Shown here piece by piece: positions 1 through 8,977 of a stretch of DNA of 52,817 nt; positions within the stretch are counted from its first letter, which is position 1, and the number at the start of each line of letters is the position of its first letter. Both the position numbers and the translations under genes were made by a program. Source of the DNA: a virus; the IMG/VR virus record IMGVR_UViG_3300025301_000016, positions 1 to 52,817 of that record; one strand, given 5' to 3'. The notes below the pieces were generated by a model that was not told the DNA's origin, did no database searches, and saw only the letters and a program-made list of their open reading frames with translations.

Positions 1-44
1 CTCCACCCCTCCCCCTCCCCTCCCATTGAACAACTGTGATCAAT

Positions 45-107
45 AACAACTGAACGGTTACCTTAAACAACTGAACAGTTACTTTAAACAACTGAACAGC
101 CAGCCTA
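45..107. repeat. Three tandem 21-bp repeats at the left end
   Basis: Three consecutive 21-bp units (45-65, 66-86, 87-107) share the core AACAACTGAACRGTTAC; the third diverges after GAACAG. A partial copy (AACAACTG) lies just before, near 30. The repeats sit in the 494-bp non-coding left end, upstream of the rightward late operon. They could be binding sites for a packaging, replication or regulatory protein. No function can be assigned from the sequence. Confidence 0.75.
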
Positions 108-114
108 AAGAGGA

Positions 115-262
115 TCAGCTGTTATAAGGCCAAGACATCGATATAAGATCAGAACGGTGACAATACGCGTTAAGCTGGGCTATAACAACGTACCTCGGCT
201 TCAGCTGTTAATATCCCCCGGCTCAGCTGTTATTGGGCTCCCTTAGCATAGGATCAGCTGTT
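115..262. repeat. Four dispersed TCAGCTGTT motifs
   Basis: TCAGCTGTT occurs at 115-123, 201-209, 223-231 and 254-262, usually followed by an A/T-rich triplet or quartet. CAGCTG is itself palindromic. With the tandem repeats just upstream, this makes the left end look like a cluster of protein-binding sites. Role unknown. Confidence 0.6.
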
Positions 263-350
263 TATAGGCTGCTACAAGCTCAATTGGTTCCTAAGGAACT
301 GTAAAACTTAGGCTTCGGTTGATCAACGCGTATAGAGCCCAGCCTTTATA

Positions 351-370
351 GGGGGGTGCTCGGTCCCCCC
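351..370 (+). other. GC-rich hairpin in the left non-coding region
   Basis: Six G (351-356) and six C (365-370) flank an 8-nt loop, giving a perfect 6-bp G-C stem. No immediate T-run follows (a TTTT lies about 11 nt downstream), so it is at best a weak terminator. A 12-nt perfect palindrome CTTATTAATAAG (449-460) lies between it and the first gene. Confidence 0.4.
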
Positions 371-494
371 GGATGCGCGGTTTTAACTTTAATTGATAGT
401 ACCCCTATCGAGTAGAGCATTTTTTGGTCTGGAAACTGGAAATAGTTGCTTATTAATAAGTTATTCGTCACTTTTGTAGTATTAGGAGGCTATT

Positions 495-767
495 ATGGAA
501 CGTCAGCTGCAGGTTAAGTGCATTCGTTGCAATATCTTTATGTTTATAGGGGTATCGGAGTCTGAGGTTAAGACTTGGGTGGGTGATGGAGAGCAGAGGC
601 CACAGTATCCTGAGTTTGCTGAATGGCATGAGTGTCCTGACGGTGGATATGGGATCAATACGGTATTAGGCTTTACACCACCGAGTATGTATGTAGCTGA
701 GCCGGTTGAGGTGGAGCAAAGGTTTGATATAACGGGGAATAGAATAAGTGACAGCGAGGAAGGGTAA
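495..767 (+). CDS. Small hypothetical protein upstream of terminase
   Basis: A 90-aa protein with no family I recognise. The ATG has a strong ribosome binding site (AGGAGG, 7 nt upstream). Near the N-terminus it has two cysteines spaced CIRC, and a later single Cys in HECPDGG, which could bind a metal but do not form a clear zinc ribbon. It overlaps the next gene by 20 nt, so the two are probably translationally coupled. It opens the rightward late operon, directly before the small terminase candidate. Confidence 0.7.
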   Translation: MERQLQVKCIRCNIFMFIGVSESEVKTWVGDGEQRPQYPEFAEWHECPDGGYGINTVLGFTPPSMYVAEPVEVEQRFDITGNRISDSEEG

Positions 768-1347
768 ATTACAGCGTGTAGCGGACCAGCAGGGTATTGT
801 CCGTCTATACCTGAAGCAGAAGTCCCATAAAGAGATTGCTCAGACGATGAATGTGTCTGTGCATTATGTGGGACGTCAATTAAAGCAGATTAAAGATGCG
901 TGGCTGGAATCTACGCTGGTGGATTTCAATCGCCGCCAGAATCAGGAGTTAGCTCGCATAGATGCATTGGAGGCAGAGTATTGGACGGCGTGGGAGGGTT
1001 CTAAGTCAGATGAGTCAAGGGAAGCGTTAGAGTATGTAGATGAGGACTCAATAATGCGGTTATCGCGGAAACGGCTGGAAACGATCAAGCGTAATGGCAC
1101 CAGTTCGTTTTTGCAGGGTATCCAGTGGTGTATAGAGCAGCGGTGCAAGATTCTGGGTCTTCACGCTCCTAAAGAGATTAAGATTGACCAGCACCAGCGT
1201 AAGACCAAGGAATTGCCGGAATTGACTCGTGAGGAGCTGCGACAGATCATTGCCGGGCAATCTAAGGCTCTGGCAGTGGATGCGGAGATTGTGGAGGAAG
1301 CACGGGTTAAGGAGTTAACCATGGGGGCTGAGCCAGTTCCTGCTTAG
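748..1347 (+). CDS. Putative terminase small subunit
   Basis: A 199-aa protein starting at GTG inside the end of the previous gene. Residues about 15-50 (KSHKEIAQTMNVSVHYVGRQ) look like a helix-turn-helix of the kind small terminases use to bind the packaging site. The rest is mostly helical and charged, consistent with an oligomerisation region. It lies immediately upstream of an unmistakable large terminase, which is the usual order. The assignment rests on the HTH, the size and the position; no small-terminase signature is diagnostic by eye. Confidence 0.65.
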   Translation: MTARKGKLQRVADQQGIVRLYLKQKSHKEIAQTMNVSVHYVGRQLKQIKDAWLESTLVDFNRRQNQELARIDALEAEYWTAWEGSKSDESREALEYVDEDSIMRLSRKRLETIKRNGTSSFLQGIQWCIEQRCKILGLHAPKEIKIDQHQRKTKELPELTREELRQIIAGQSKALAVDAEIVEEARVKELTMGAEPVPA

Positions 1348-1356
1348 AGCTATCTA

Positions 1357-2922
1357 GTGCAAAGCTTAGGTACTGATCAACAGAAGGCGGCGGAGGAGCT
1401 TCTGAAGAGGGAGGAGGCTTCGGAGTCTCTTCTTGCTTTTTCTAAGTATACGTTTGATGAGTTTAAGGCTGGTCCGCATCATCAGGCTATATGTGAGAAG
1501 CTGGAGGCAGTTGAGCGGGGTGACTGTCGCAGATTGATTATCTGTTTACCGCCACGGTATTCTAAGAGCGAGTTGGTATCACGTCGTTTTCCTGCGTGGT
1601 ACTTTGGTCGCAATCCTAATAAGTTCATCATCTTCGGAACATACGGTCAGGATCTTTCTAATGACTTTGGACGCGATGTACGTCAGATATTTTCTTCTCC
1701 CGAATATAGTCGTGTATTTGAGGGGATACGATTGGACCCGACAGCTGCAGCTGTTGACCATTGGCGCATTGAGAATCAGCGAGGGCGTTACATAGCGGCT
1801 GGTGTGGGTACGGCGGTTACAGGCCGTGGTGCTCATCTCTTTATTATCGACGATCCGTTTAAGGGTCCAGAGGACGCCTATTCCATCCAGATGCGGGAAC
1901 GGGCTTATACGTGGTATAAAGACGTAGTATTCACTCGCTTACAGCCACAGGCGTCTATTGTGGTTTGTGCTACTCGCTGGCATGACGATGATCTGATTGG
2001 ACGTATTATAGACGCCTCTAAAGAGGATACTCGAATTAGAGATTGGGATATACTGAGATTGCCGGTGCGGGCGGAATTGGATGATCCGCTGGGCAGAGAA
2101 CCGGGAGCGGTGTTATGGCCTGAGTGGTATTCCGAAGAAGACGTATTAGAGCAGGAAGCCGTTTTGGGAGAGCGTTCTTTTATGGCGCTGTACCAGCAGT
2201 CGCCTATTAAGGAGGAGGGCGACTATTTTCATGCTGATTGGTTCCAATCGTATACCACCTTGCCAGATCCCAAGATGATGCGATTTTATGGAGCATCTGA
2301 TTATGCTACAGACGATTCTTCACGGGATTGGACGGTACATGGCGTATTTGGGCTGGACGCCCATGCCAATATCTATGTCGTTGACTGGTACAGAGCCAGA
2401 GCTAAATCGTTTGACTGGATTGAAGCGCAGCTGGATTTGATTGAAAAGTGGGATATAGCCAAGTGGTTTGAGGAGAAAGGAGCCATTTTAAACATGGCCG
2501 ACCCTCTTATCCGCAAGAGGATGCGCGAGAGAGATGTATTTTGCCCTCGCGAATCCTTTAATATGTCACGGCGCAAAGAAGAGCGAGCTTTGTCTATTCA
2601 GGGCCGAGCCCAGCAGGGTATGGTGCATTTGCCGTCAGATAAGTCGTGGACCAAGGATTTGCTCTATGAATTGACTCGATTTCCCGCTGGCGCTCATGAC
2701 GATCAAGTAGATGTTTTTACGCTACTTGGCCGTGGTTTAGGACAGCTTAGGCCCGGACGTAGGCGTCCCAAGGGACCAAAACCCGTAATAAAAGCTGGAT
2801 ATAGCTTTAAAGACTTAATGGCACGACACAAAAGGCGGGTTAAGGGATTTCATCCTGCTAAGGGGGCTCCTATAATGGGAGAGCATAACCCTTTTGATGA
2901 AGCACAAACAGATGAATTATGA
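1357..2922 (+). CDS. terL: Terminase large subunit (packaging ATPase-nuclease)
   Basis: This 521-aa motor protein pumps DNA into the procapsid and cuts the concatemer. The N-terminal ATPase has a Walker A-like LPPRYSKSE at about residues 64-72, a Walker B stretch LFIIDDPF at 161-168 and a coupling motif CATRWH at 204-209. The C-terminal RNase H-like nuclease shows its acidic residues in GASDYATDD (about 312-320) and AHDDQVD (about 447-453). Length is normal for the family. The frame opens only after a stop at 1345, so the GTG at 1357 is the earliest start; it has no clear Shine-Dalgarno sequence and may depend on coupling to the gene ending 10 nt upstream. Confidence 0.96.
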   Translation: MQSLGTDQQKAAEELLKREEASESLLAFSKYTFDEFKAGPHHQAICEKLEAVERGDCRRLIICLPPRYSKSELVSRRFPAWYFGRNPNKFIIFGTYGQDLSNDFGRDVRQIFSSPEYSRVFEGIRLDPTAAAVDHWRIENQRGRYIAAGVGTAVTGRGAHLFIIDDPFKGPEDAYSIQMRERAYTWYKDVVFTRLQPQASIVVCATRWHDDDLIGRIIDASKEDTRIRDWDILRLPVRAELDDPLGREPGAVLWPEWYSEEDVLEQEAVLGERSFMALYQQSPIKEEGDYFHADWFQSYTTLPDPKMMRFYGASDYATDDSSRDWTVHGVFGLDAHANIYVVDWYRARAKSFDWIEAQLDLIEKWDIAKWFEEKGAILNMADPLIRKRMRERDVFCPRESFNMSRRKEERALSIQGRAQQGMVHLPSDKSWTKDLLYELTRFPAGAHDDQVDVFTLLGRGLGQLRPGRRRPKGPKPVIKAGYSFKDLMARHKRRVKGFHPAKGAPIMGEHNPFDEAQTDEL

Positions 2923-2937
2923 TATTTTGGAGTTAGG

Positions 2938-2956
2938 ACTGTGTCAACCGCACAGT
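2938..2956 (+). terminator. Weak hairpin after the terminase gene
   Basis: ACTGTG and CACAGT form a 6-bp stem with a 7-nt loop, followed after TGC by TTTT. The 107-bp gap it occupies (2923-3029) also holds TGGGT/ACCCA around 2986-2998, which competes with a longer CGGTGGG/CCTACCG pairing. It may be a weak terminator or processing site; no open reading frame fits the gap. Confidence 0.3.
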
Positions 2957-3029
2957 TGCTTTTCCTCCTTTCCGGTTACGGGCGGTGGGTTCTACCCATC
3001 CTGAGCCTACCGTCCAGTAAGGATAAGTA

Positions 3030-3227
3030 ATGCCGTTTAAGTCAAAGGCCCAGCAGCGATTGTTTTATGCTGCGCTTAAAGATCCCAAGCTCCGCAGGAA
3101 GCATGATATTACGGAGGAAACGGCAAAGCAGTTAACCGAAAAGGATATGGGTAATCAATTGCCGGAACGCGTAAGACGTAAAGCAGCCAAGGCATCTAAA
3201 AAAACGAAGGCTACTACAGGGGGTTAA
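3030..3227 (+). CDS. Small basic phage protein (MPFKSKAQQR type)
   Basis: A 65-aa, very lysine-rich protein. It begins MPFKSKAQQRLFYAA, a pattern found in many small proteins that phages carry near terminase and portal genes; their function is not established. The basic, probably disordered tail (KKTKATTGG) suggests contact with nucleic acid or an acidic partner. An AAGGA lies upstream of the ATG. It sits between terminase and portal together with a second tiny basic gene. Confidence 0.8.
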   Translation: MPFKSKAQQRLFYAALKDPKLRRKHDITEETAKQLTEKDMGNQLPERVRRKAAKASKKTKATTGG

Positions 3228-3230
3228 AAA

Positions 3231-3395
3231 ATGGCATTTCGAGGAGAACGGCCCGAATACGCGCATAGAGGAAGTACTAGGAAGGGTCATGCAGATCGTA
3301 AGTCTGCGATGCGGCAGCTTAAAAGGCAAAAAGGTGCCCATGATCGAGGTACGGGAGGAAGATCTACGCGATTTACAAGGGCAAGCCTTAGATGA
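3231..3395 (+). CDS. Tiny basic protein overlapping the portal start
   Basis: A 54-aa reading frame with an AGGGGG Shine-Dalgarno-like stretch upstream and ATG at 3231. The product begins MAFRGERPEYAHRGSTRKG and is strongly basic (Arg/Lys/Gly rich), probably disordered. Its stop overlaps the portal start in an ATGA arrangement (3392-3395), typical of coupled phage genes. No family recognised. It is supported by the start signals, the tight fit between neighbours and the coupling. Confidence 0.65.
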   Translation: MAFRGERPEYAHRGSTRKGHADRKSAMRQLKRQKGAHDRGTGGRSTRFTRASLR

Positions 3396-5461
3396 GCCTG
3401 TCTTATCCGGGAAGGAATCGCGTTGAGGATCGAATAGGATACTGGAATCGACAGATAGAGTATGCTATTCGGTACTATAAGCCGTATTTCGATGCTGCTA
3501 ATATTCTAATAAAGCAGTACAATATGGATGCGGCTTCTTTGCGTGAATCAATGAAAGAAGCTGAAGTTGGTCGGGGCATTGATCCGGGCCACAGGGTTAA
3601 GGCCAATATTGTCTACGGCTGGGTTTCTCAGTCTGTGGCCAATATAGCTGCTCATGATCCTAAATTCAGAGTACTACCCTTTAATAAAGAGGGAGTTGGA
3701 GCAGAAACGTCTGTAGCACGTATTTCTGACTATTGGTATCGAGAAACAAATCAACTGGAACAAGATAGGCGTGTTTTGCTTGACGCCTTTTTATCTCCGT
3801 TTGGCGCAGCCAAAGTTGGCTGGATGACGGATATAGACGGGTTAGTGGAGCGAATGGTTAACTTTGATCCGCAAAATGTTATAGATGATGCTATTACAGA
3901 AAATGACTTTTTACGGATGGGTCAGCCCACAAGAGTCATGCCTGACCAGTTGCACGATCAGCATATAGAAGCACATACTAATTTACTACAGACTCCTGAA
4001 CTGCATCGCACTATACAAGTTTTACTTGAAGATCACATTGAAGAGCATAATCGTCAATCGAATCGTGGCGATCCTGATCGTGATACTTCAATTAAGTGGG
4101 AAGCTCCATTTGGACAGCGATGGGAGCCGGGATCGGTTCTTATTGATCCATTGGCACAAAATGGAATAACCGATGCTCGTTGGGTGGCTTTTCGATATAA
4201 GAAGCCTATTGACGAGATGCTGATGGATCAAACCCTGAATAGTGAGGGATTGGAGCCAACAGAGCGCATTGATGGTGCGCCTGAGTCCAAGAACGTAGAC
4301 CTTAAGGACGATTTTGGACTGGTAGTGGGGTGGGAGATATGGGCTAGGAATTTCCCTGTAGATATAGGCCAAAGGCGCAATTTATTGCTGAATGTAGTGC
4401 CCAGCAATAAAAAGTTCTTACGAGATGACGAAGAATGGCCATATGAAACGATTGAAGATTATCCCGTAGAGATCCTCAATTTTGAGCGTGGTATTCAAAC
4501 GTGGTTTAATCATGCCCCATTAACTATGGCTGGAGCAGATTCTATTCAGTCATTAGCACATGAAATGCTGGATGCTTTTGCTAATACAGCTCGTAAACAG
4601 AAGAATCTCTTTCTATACGATCCTGATTTAATTGAGGAGGATGAAATTGAAAGCGTTCTACATGCTCCTGATCTTACTGCTTTTCCTGTAGAGGGGTTGG
4701 CTGATTCAGGAGGCCGTGCTGTTATGCCCATACAATTTGGGCAGGGACAAGCGGAAAAGAACAATCTATTAGATATGGTTATTGGCCTGTTGGACAGAAC
4801 GGCTGGTACGCCACAGCCGGGTCGTATGCCCGATCCTGATTCTGCAACAGAAGCTAATATTATTGATCGTAGAGTCTCAGCCAGAGAAGATGAACGAGCA
4901 GATCTATTTAACAAGTTCCAAGTTCGTAAGGCCCAGAAGTTTTGGAATCTAACTACAGAATTTCGTCCAGAGCGTGTATTTCTTATTGATCCACGAGCGG
5001 AAACATTTATACAAGTTGATGAGGATATATCACGAGGTCAGTATGCTTTCGAGATAGATATTACTTCTTCTTCTACGGCTATGATGCTGGAGCGCAAACA
5101 GTGGCTGGATCTATTGAATCTCTTATCTGGTCAAGTGCAGGTATTCCAGATGATCTATAAGCAAGTGCCTAATTTGGCTCGAATTACAGAACTCCTATTA
5201 ACAAGAGGATATGCAATTCAAGATCCTGAAACAATCCTGCCAATGTTAGAGCAAGCTATGCAGCAAGATGCTATCTTACCAGAAGAGGCCATTGCTCAAT
5301 TGTCTGGTCAGCAAATGACACCAGAAACTATGGCAGCAGCTCAAGCTGCTAATCAGGGCCGAGAACAGGGCCCAGCAATGTCAGAGCAATTTAATGCATC
5401 ACCTCCTACTCCAGTCGGGCAAAATGGCAGTGCTGCCCGAACTATAAGAGAGGGGCAGTAA
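3392..5461 (+). CDS. Portal protein
   Basis: A 689-aa protein forming the dodecameric ring through which DNA enters and leaves the head. The N-terminal part (about 15-110) has the helical, Tyr/Asn-rich start and VKANIVYGWVSQSVANIAAHDP segment typical of portal proteins. It continues with alpha/beta wing and stem segments, and the C-terminus is Gln/Ala-rich helical (MLEQAMQQDAILPEEAIAQL) like a barrel or crown. Length fits portals of short-tailed phages. It follows the terminase and precedes scaffold and capsid genes, the canonical order. The ATG overlaps the stop of the preceding small gene. Confidence 0.9.
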   Translation: MSLSYPGRNRVEDRIGYWNRQIEYAIRYYKPYFDAANILIKQYNMDAASLRESMKEAEVGRGIDPGHRVKANIVYGWVSQSVANIAAHDPKFRVLPFNKEGVGAETSVARISDYWYRETNQLEQDRRVLLDAFLSPFGAAKVGWMTDIDGLVERMVNFDPQNVIDDAITENDFLRMGQPTRVMPDQLHDQHIEAHTNLLQTPELHRTIQVLLEDHIEEHNRQSNRGDPDRDTSIKWEAPFGQRWEPGSVLIDPLAQNGITDARWVAFRYKKPIDEMLMDQTLNSEGLEPTERIDGAPESKNVDLKDDFGLVVGWEIWARNFPVDIGQRRNLLLNVVPSNKKFLRDDEEWPYETIEDYPVEILNFERGIQTWFNHAPLTMAGADSIQSLAHEMLDAFANTARKQKNLFLYDPDLIEEDEIESVLHAPDLTAFPVEGLADSGGRAVMPIQFGQGQAEKNNLLDMVIGLLDRTAGTPQPGRMPDPDSATEANIIDRRVSAREDERADLFNKFQVRKAQKFWNLTTEFRPERVFLIDPRAETFIQVDEDISRGQYAFEIDITSSSTAMMLERKQWLDLLNLLSGQVQVFQMIYKQVPNLARITELLLTRGYAIQDPETILPMLEQAMQQDAILPEEAIAQLSGQQMTPETMAAAQAANQGREQGPAMSEQFNASPPTPVGQNGSAARTIREGQ

Positions 5462-5462
5462 T

Positions 5463-5687
5463 ATGACTGGGATTGTAGTTAGTGGAGCCACGATGGGCTC
5501 TATGTACGACGACGATGATGCTTCCGTAAGATTGGAGATTGTTGAGCGTAAGCTGTCTCGAATGGAGCCAGATGATCCAGAAATGCCAGCCTTGCTTAAA
5601 GAAGCTCGTACTTTGAGGAAGGATCAAAGGAGGCGGCATTTAGAAAAAGAATTGAGTGATATGACAAGTGCTCAGGAGGAATTCTAA
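5463..5687 (+). CDS. Small hypothetical protein after portal
   Basis: A 74-aa protein, Met-rich at the start (GATMGSMYDDDD) and then a charged helical region (about 20-70) with heptad-like spacing, probably a short coiled coil. It starts 1 nt after the portal stop and its own stop overlaps the next start as TAATG. Unknown function; it is placed where small head-assembly or connector proteins are usual. Confidence 0.7.
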   Translation: MTGIVVSGATMGSMYDDDDASVRLEIVERKLSRMEPDDPEMPALLKEARTLRKDQRRRHLEKELSDMTSAQEEF

Positions 5688-6658
5688 TGGGACGAAGAGC
5701 GAAGCGTAAGTCCGTTGCGGCAATTGAAAAAAAGATTCAACAGGGTGGATACAAAGAAGAAGATGATGCCTTAGGCGATCTTATGACTGCTGGCATTACT
5801 GCTTATGGTGCCAAGCTTCTTTATGATGGACTTAAAGATGCGCCCGTAGAAGATATAGAGATTCCAAAAGGCACTGAGTGGGTAGAAGAAGGTAGCACGA
5901 CGGCAGGTACGAAGTGGGAGGGAGAGTCGTTTAAGCCTCCTCCCAGTACGAGGGAGAGGATAGCAGAAAAGGACGCAATGGTCGCGGAGGGCGGTGCTAA
6001 AAGCCTAGAATTGGCTCAGAGTCAAAAAGGGGACGCTGAGCGCGAAGAGGCTTTTTGGAAAAATCAAGAAAAACTGGCAGAGGGACGAAAAAAGAAACAT
6101 GCACAATACAAGGAGAAAGCTAGGCTTACGAAAGAAAATATAGCTGCTACGTCGGCAGCAGCAAAAAAGGGTAGCGCTGAAAGCTTAGAATTCGCTATGG
6201 ATCAAGATGCGCCAGTTCGCGAAGCCGCTCGAGAGTCTCAGATTAAGCAGGCAGCGTTTGCCGAGAAGAGAGAAGGCGAAAAGAAGCTGCAAGATAGAGG
6301 GCAGTATTGGAAAGATCGAGAAGCAGAATTTCGTAAACAAAGGCAGACTTCAGATGTAAATAAATTGAGAGAGAAGACGCGTCGATCAATTGGGCCTTCG
6401 GAAACTAGAAGTCAAATAGCTGCACATAAGATGAAAAAAAGGACAAATCTAAGTCATAAAAAGAGGCGAGAAGTTCATAAGAAGTATAATGCTCCTACAG
6501 AGGGGTTTGAGTATAAACCTCGAGAGCCATATCAGTCCCCTTATCCAACATTAAGGGGAAGAGCGGCAAACAGAGATCGCTTAGCAGAAGTGCAAGGACC
6601 ACAGCAAGGACCAGATCAAGGATTAATACAACGCTTAAGAAGCCGATTGGGATTTTAG
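5687..6658 (+). CDS. Charged, probably disordered structural-region protein
   Basis: A 323-aa protein dominated by Lys, Glu, Arg and Ala. Residues about 25-50 (DALGDLMTAGITAYGAKLLYDGL) form a more hydrophobic helix; the rest is low-complexity charged helix, and the C-terminus is Pro/Tyr/Arg rich. There is a repeated AKSLELAQ / AESLEFAMDQ pattern near 105 and 165, which suggests internal duplication. No family recognised. It could be a minor head or internal protein. It is translationally coupled to its upstream neighbour (TAATG). Confidence 0.7.
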   Translation: MGRRAKRKSVAAIEKKIQQGGYKEEDDALGDLMTAGITAYGAKLLYDGLKDAPVEDIEIPKGTEWVEEGSTTAGTKWEGESFKPPPSTRERIAEKDAMVAEGGAKSLELAQSQKGDAEREEAFWKNQEKLAEGRKKKHAQYKEKARLTKENIAATSAAAKKGSAESLEFAMDQDAPVREAARESQIKQAAFAEKREGEKKLQDRGQYWKDREAEFRKQRQTSDVNKLREKTRRSIGPSETRSQIAAHKMKKRTNLSHKKRREVHKKYNAPTEGFEYKPREPYQSPYPTLRGRAANRDRLAEVQGPQQGPDQGLIQRLRSRLGF

Positions 6659-6668
6659 GAGAATAATA

Positions 6669-7499
6669 ATGCCAACAGTAAATGGACAGAAGTTTCCATA
6701 CACGCCAGAAGGCGAAGCTCAGGCTTCAAAGGTCAGGGCACAGAAGAGGATGAATAATCCTGCAGGAGGCAATGGGAATAGGCAACCAGCCCCACCCGTT
6801 AGGCAACCGGCAGGCCCTGCTCCATCGGCAGCTCCTACTGGGGGTTCTCCTGCGGGAAATGGTACCGTTCCACTTCGTACTAGAAATGGCACAGGAGGTC
6901 AGGGCGCAGCTGCAACTTCTATACCCTCTGCTCCAATGCAAGGAGCTGGCAGATCGGGCGACAATAGAGTTGCAGAACTTGCTTCTTTGAGAAAGAAACG
7001 AGTTTCATTGCAGCGGCAGTTAAACCAAATGCATGGCTCTGGTGAACGCGGAGCGGCTGCTAGGTCTATTATGGGCCAAGTCCAAAAAACGACAAATCAA
7101 TACAATAAGGCTGCAGGAGGAGGGGCGGCACAGGGGCAAAGAGGGACGCAACGGCAAAAAGCGCCACAGCTATCTTCTCCTAGGGCGTCAGGCGCTGCAC
7201 CTGCTCCGGGGCGAGTACAGCCCACTTCTGCACCACAAGGTGGACCACAGGGTGGACCACAGGGTGGTGATCAAATGTTGCCATCGGCTCCAATGTCAGC
7301 CGCAGCATCTACAACGCCAGTGGCGGCACCGCCACAACCTTCGAGCGCTCCCCAGTCGCCACCTGCTCCGGGCGGACCTCCGCAGCAGTTGCCGGGACAA
7401 ATGCAGCCTAACACGACAACTAAAAATCCCAAGCGTAAACCAAAGAATACGGCGCAGGTTTCAGGTGCTACGCAACGCGCTATGGGTGGGGGCTATTAA
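6669..7499 (+). CDS. Pro/Gln/Gly/Ala-rich disordered protein
   Basis: A 276-aa low-complexity protein. It opens MPTVNGQKFPYTPEGEAQA, a start common in small phage structural-region proteins, and then becomes almost entirely Pro, Ala, Gln, Gly and Ser. A short helical island around residues 98-150 includes ELASLRKKRVSLQRQLNQMH. A GGPQGGPQGG repeat occurs near 190. GGAG lies 7 nt before the ATG. Its stop overlaps the next start (TAATG). Function unknown; the sequence does not suggest an enzyme. Confidence 0.75.
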   Translation: MPTVNGQKFPYTPEGEAQASKVRAQKRMNNPAGGNGNRQPAPPVRQPAGPAPSAAPTGGSPAGNGTVPLRTRNGTGGQGAAATSIPSAPMQGAGRSGDNRVAELASLRKKRVSLQRQLNQMHGSGERGAAARSIMGQVQKTTNQYNKAAGGGAAQGQRGTQRQKAPQLSSPRASGAAPAPGRVQPTSAPQGGPQGGPQGGDQMLPSAPMSAAASTTPVAAPPQPSSAPQSPPAPGGPPQQLPGQMQPNTTTKNPKRKPKNTAQVSGATQRAMGGGY

Positions 7500-8023
7500 T
7501 GCCGGCGTTGTACGACTTTGAATGTCCAGATTGTGGACGTATGGAAGAAGATGTATTTGTGGAATCTGATAAGCGTAATACGACTTATATCTATTGTGGC
7601 GAAGGACATGAGGGAGTGAGGATGCAGCGTCTATTCCCCACAAGTCAGGCGATTCATTCATTTGAAGCCTATTATGACCCTTCTTTGGATTGTGATATTC
7701 ATGGTCGCCGTGAAAAGAAAGAGATAATGAATGCATTGAACGTCCAAGAAGCTGGCGATGCTGTCCACGGAGGAAGAAATGCTGAATTGTCTCCGAACGC
7801 TACAGTAATTGACGTTCAAAAAGAAACAGGACGAAAGCTGTCTGATATACAACGGGAGCAAGATTATAATCATAAAGTTGCCAATAAATGGAATGTTTCA
7901 TTTGAGGGATCAAATGAACAGGTAAGCTCGCTCGACACATTGTCGAATCCGAGTAAAGCCGCTCGGAAAGGGGAAACTAAGACTCGAACTAAGCGTATTA
8001 AGGCGCTGCCAGAGTCTGAATAA
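7499..8023 (+). CDS. FmdB-like zinc-ribbon protein
   Basis: A 174-aa protein. The first 45 residues (MPALYDFECPDCGRMEEDVF, then YIYCGEGHEGVRMQRLFP) match the FmdB-type zinc ribbon pattern: CxxC followed by a second metal site, here Cys and His rather than two Cys. Phages often carry such proteins beside scaffold and capsid genes. The remaining about 125 residues are charged and disordered. The role in phages is unknown; it might act as an assembly co-factor or regulator. Start and upstream stop overlap by one base. Confidence 0.75.
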   Translation: MPALYDFECPDCGRMEEDVFVESDKRNTTYIYCGEGHEGVRMQRLFPTSQAIHSFEAYYDPSLDCDIHGRREKKEIMNALNVQEAGDAVHGGRNAELSPNATVIDVQKETGRKLSDIQREQDYNHKVANKWNVSFEGSNEQVSSLDTLSNPSKAARKGETKTRTKRIKALPESE

Positions 8024-8037
8024 AAAGGAGATATAGA

Positions 8038-8964
8038 ATGAATACCGCTACTGACCAAGAGCAAGTCCAAAGAATGGATTCGTCTGATGCTGAAGAATCG
8101 GCTTACGATCAACTTCGACAAATGGACGCCCAAGCTTCTTTGAGTGCTATGCAATCTATGGCTGGAGCGTCGGGTGCTGAGTCCATCCGCGACGCCGACC
8201 CAAACCGCCACAATGCCGCTTCTTCTGGAAATCCGGCTGGCAGATCTGGGGAGAAACCGGCAGGTCGAGATCAAGTACTCCGCTTTTTGGAAGAAAATGC
8301 CGACAGTCTTCCGGGAGGTGCGGCTACATTTCGTGATCTACAAAGGAGCGTAACTGATTTGGGGCAAAGAAATTCAGATACGCAAGCGCGACTCGAGGCC
8401 ATTGAAACTCATTTAGGCGGTTCGGAAGGGACGCCAGAAGAGCCCAACCAAGATGAGACTGAGATGACTCGTAAGCAAGCCTTGGTAGACAGATTGAGGC
8501 CGGAGCAGAAGGCAATGTTGGAAGCTTTTGTTGACGTCAATGGATTCATCCGGCAGGATGATGTAGACGCAGCTGAGTCTGATAAGCTTTCTGATGAGTT
8601 TACCTCAAAGTCAATAGAAGAAGGCATTGACTTATATGGGGATGATTTCGGCACCATGGAAGATGGTCGATTTATATGGAATCCAGACGTAAAAGAGGAG
8701 GCTCGTGCCGTATTGGAGCGAATCACCTCTGATGATACAGGTATTACACCAACGGATTTGTATGCGATTCTGAGAAGCCGTACTGGCGGACCAGTTTCAA
8801 GGGCAAATTTCAACCGACAGCGTATAGCTCGGGGCGTTAGTGGCAATACTGTTTCAAGGTCTGCTCCTAATTCTACTCGATCAAATCTTAATTATAACCG
8901 AGAGCGTGGGGACACATTGGAAGATGTGACAGATCGAGCCTTGCTTGATGCGCTCTCTTCTTGA
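8038..8964 (+). CDS. Putative capsid scaffolding protein
   Basis: A 308-aa, acidic, hydrophilic protein directly upstream of the capsid gene. Scaffold proteins assemble the procapsid shell and then leave. Residues about 80-140 include a helical, coiled-coil-prone segment (FRDLQRSVTDLGQRNSDTQA). Residues 145-270 form a helical region, and the C-terminus is Arg/Asn-rich, as expected for a tail that binds coat protein. AAGGAG lies 8 nt before the ATG. The call rests on position, composition and length, since scaffold sequences are poorly conserved. Confidence 0.7.
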   Translation: MNTATDQEQVQRMDSSDAEESAYDQLRQMDAQASLSAMQSMAGASGAESIRDADPNRHNAASSGNPAGRSGEKPAGRDQVLRFLEENADSLPGGAATFRDLQRSVTDLGQRNSDTQARLEAIETHLGGSEGTPEEPNQDETEMTRKQALVDRLRPEQKAMLEAFVDVNGFIRQDDVDAAESDKLSDEFTSKSIEEGIDLYGDDFGTMEDGRFIWNPDVKEEARAVLERITSDDTGITPTDLYAILRSRTGGPVSRANFNRQRIARGVSGNTVSRSAPNSTRSNLNYNRERGDTLEDVTDRALLDALSS

Positions 8965-8977
8965 TAAGGACTGAGCA

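Noticed and set aside
7033-7521. A 162-aa + strand frame inside the Pro/Gln-rich gene
   Set aside because: Alternate frame of a GC-biased, low-complexity gene; the frame at 6669-7499 has the binding site and couples to its neighbour.
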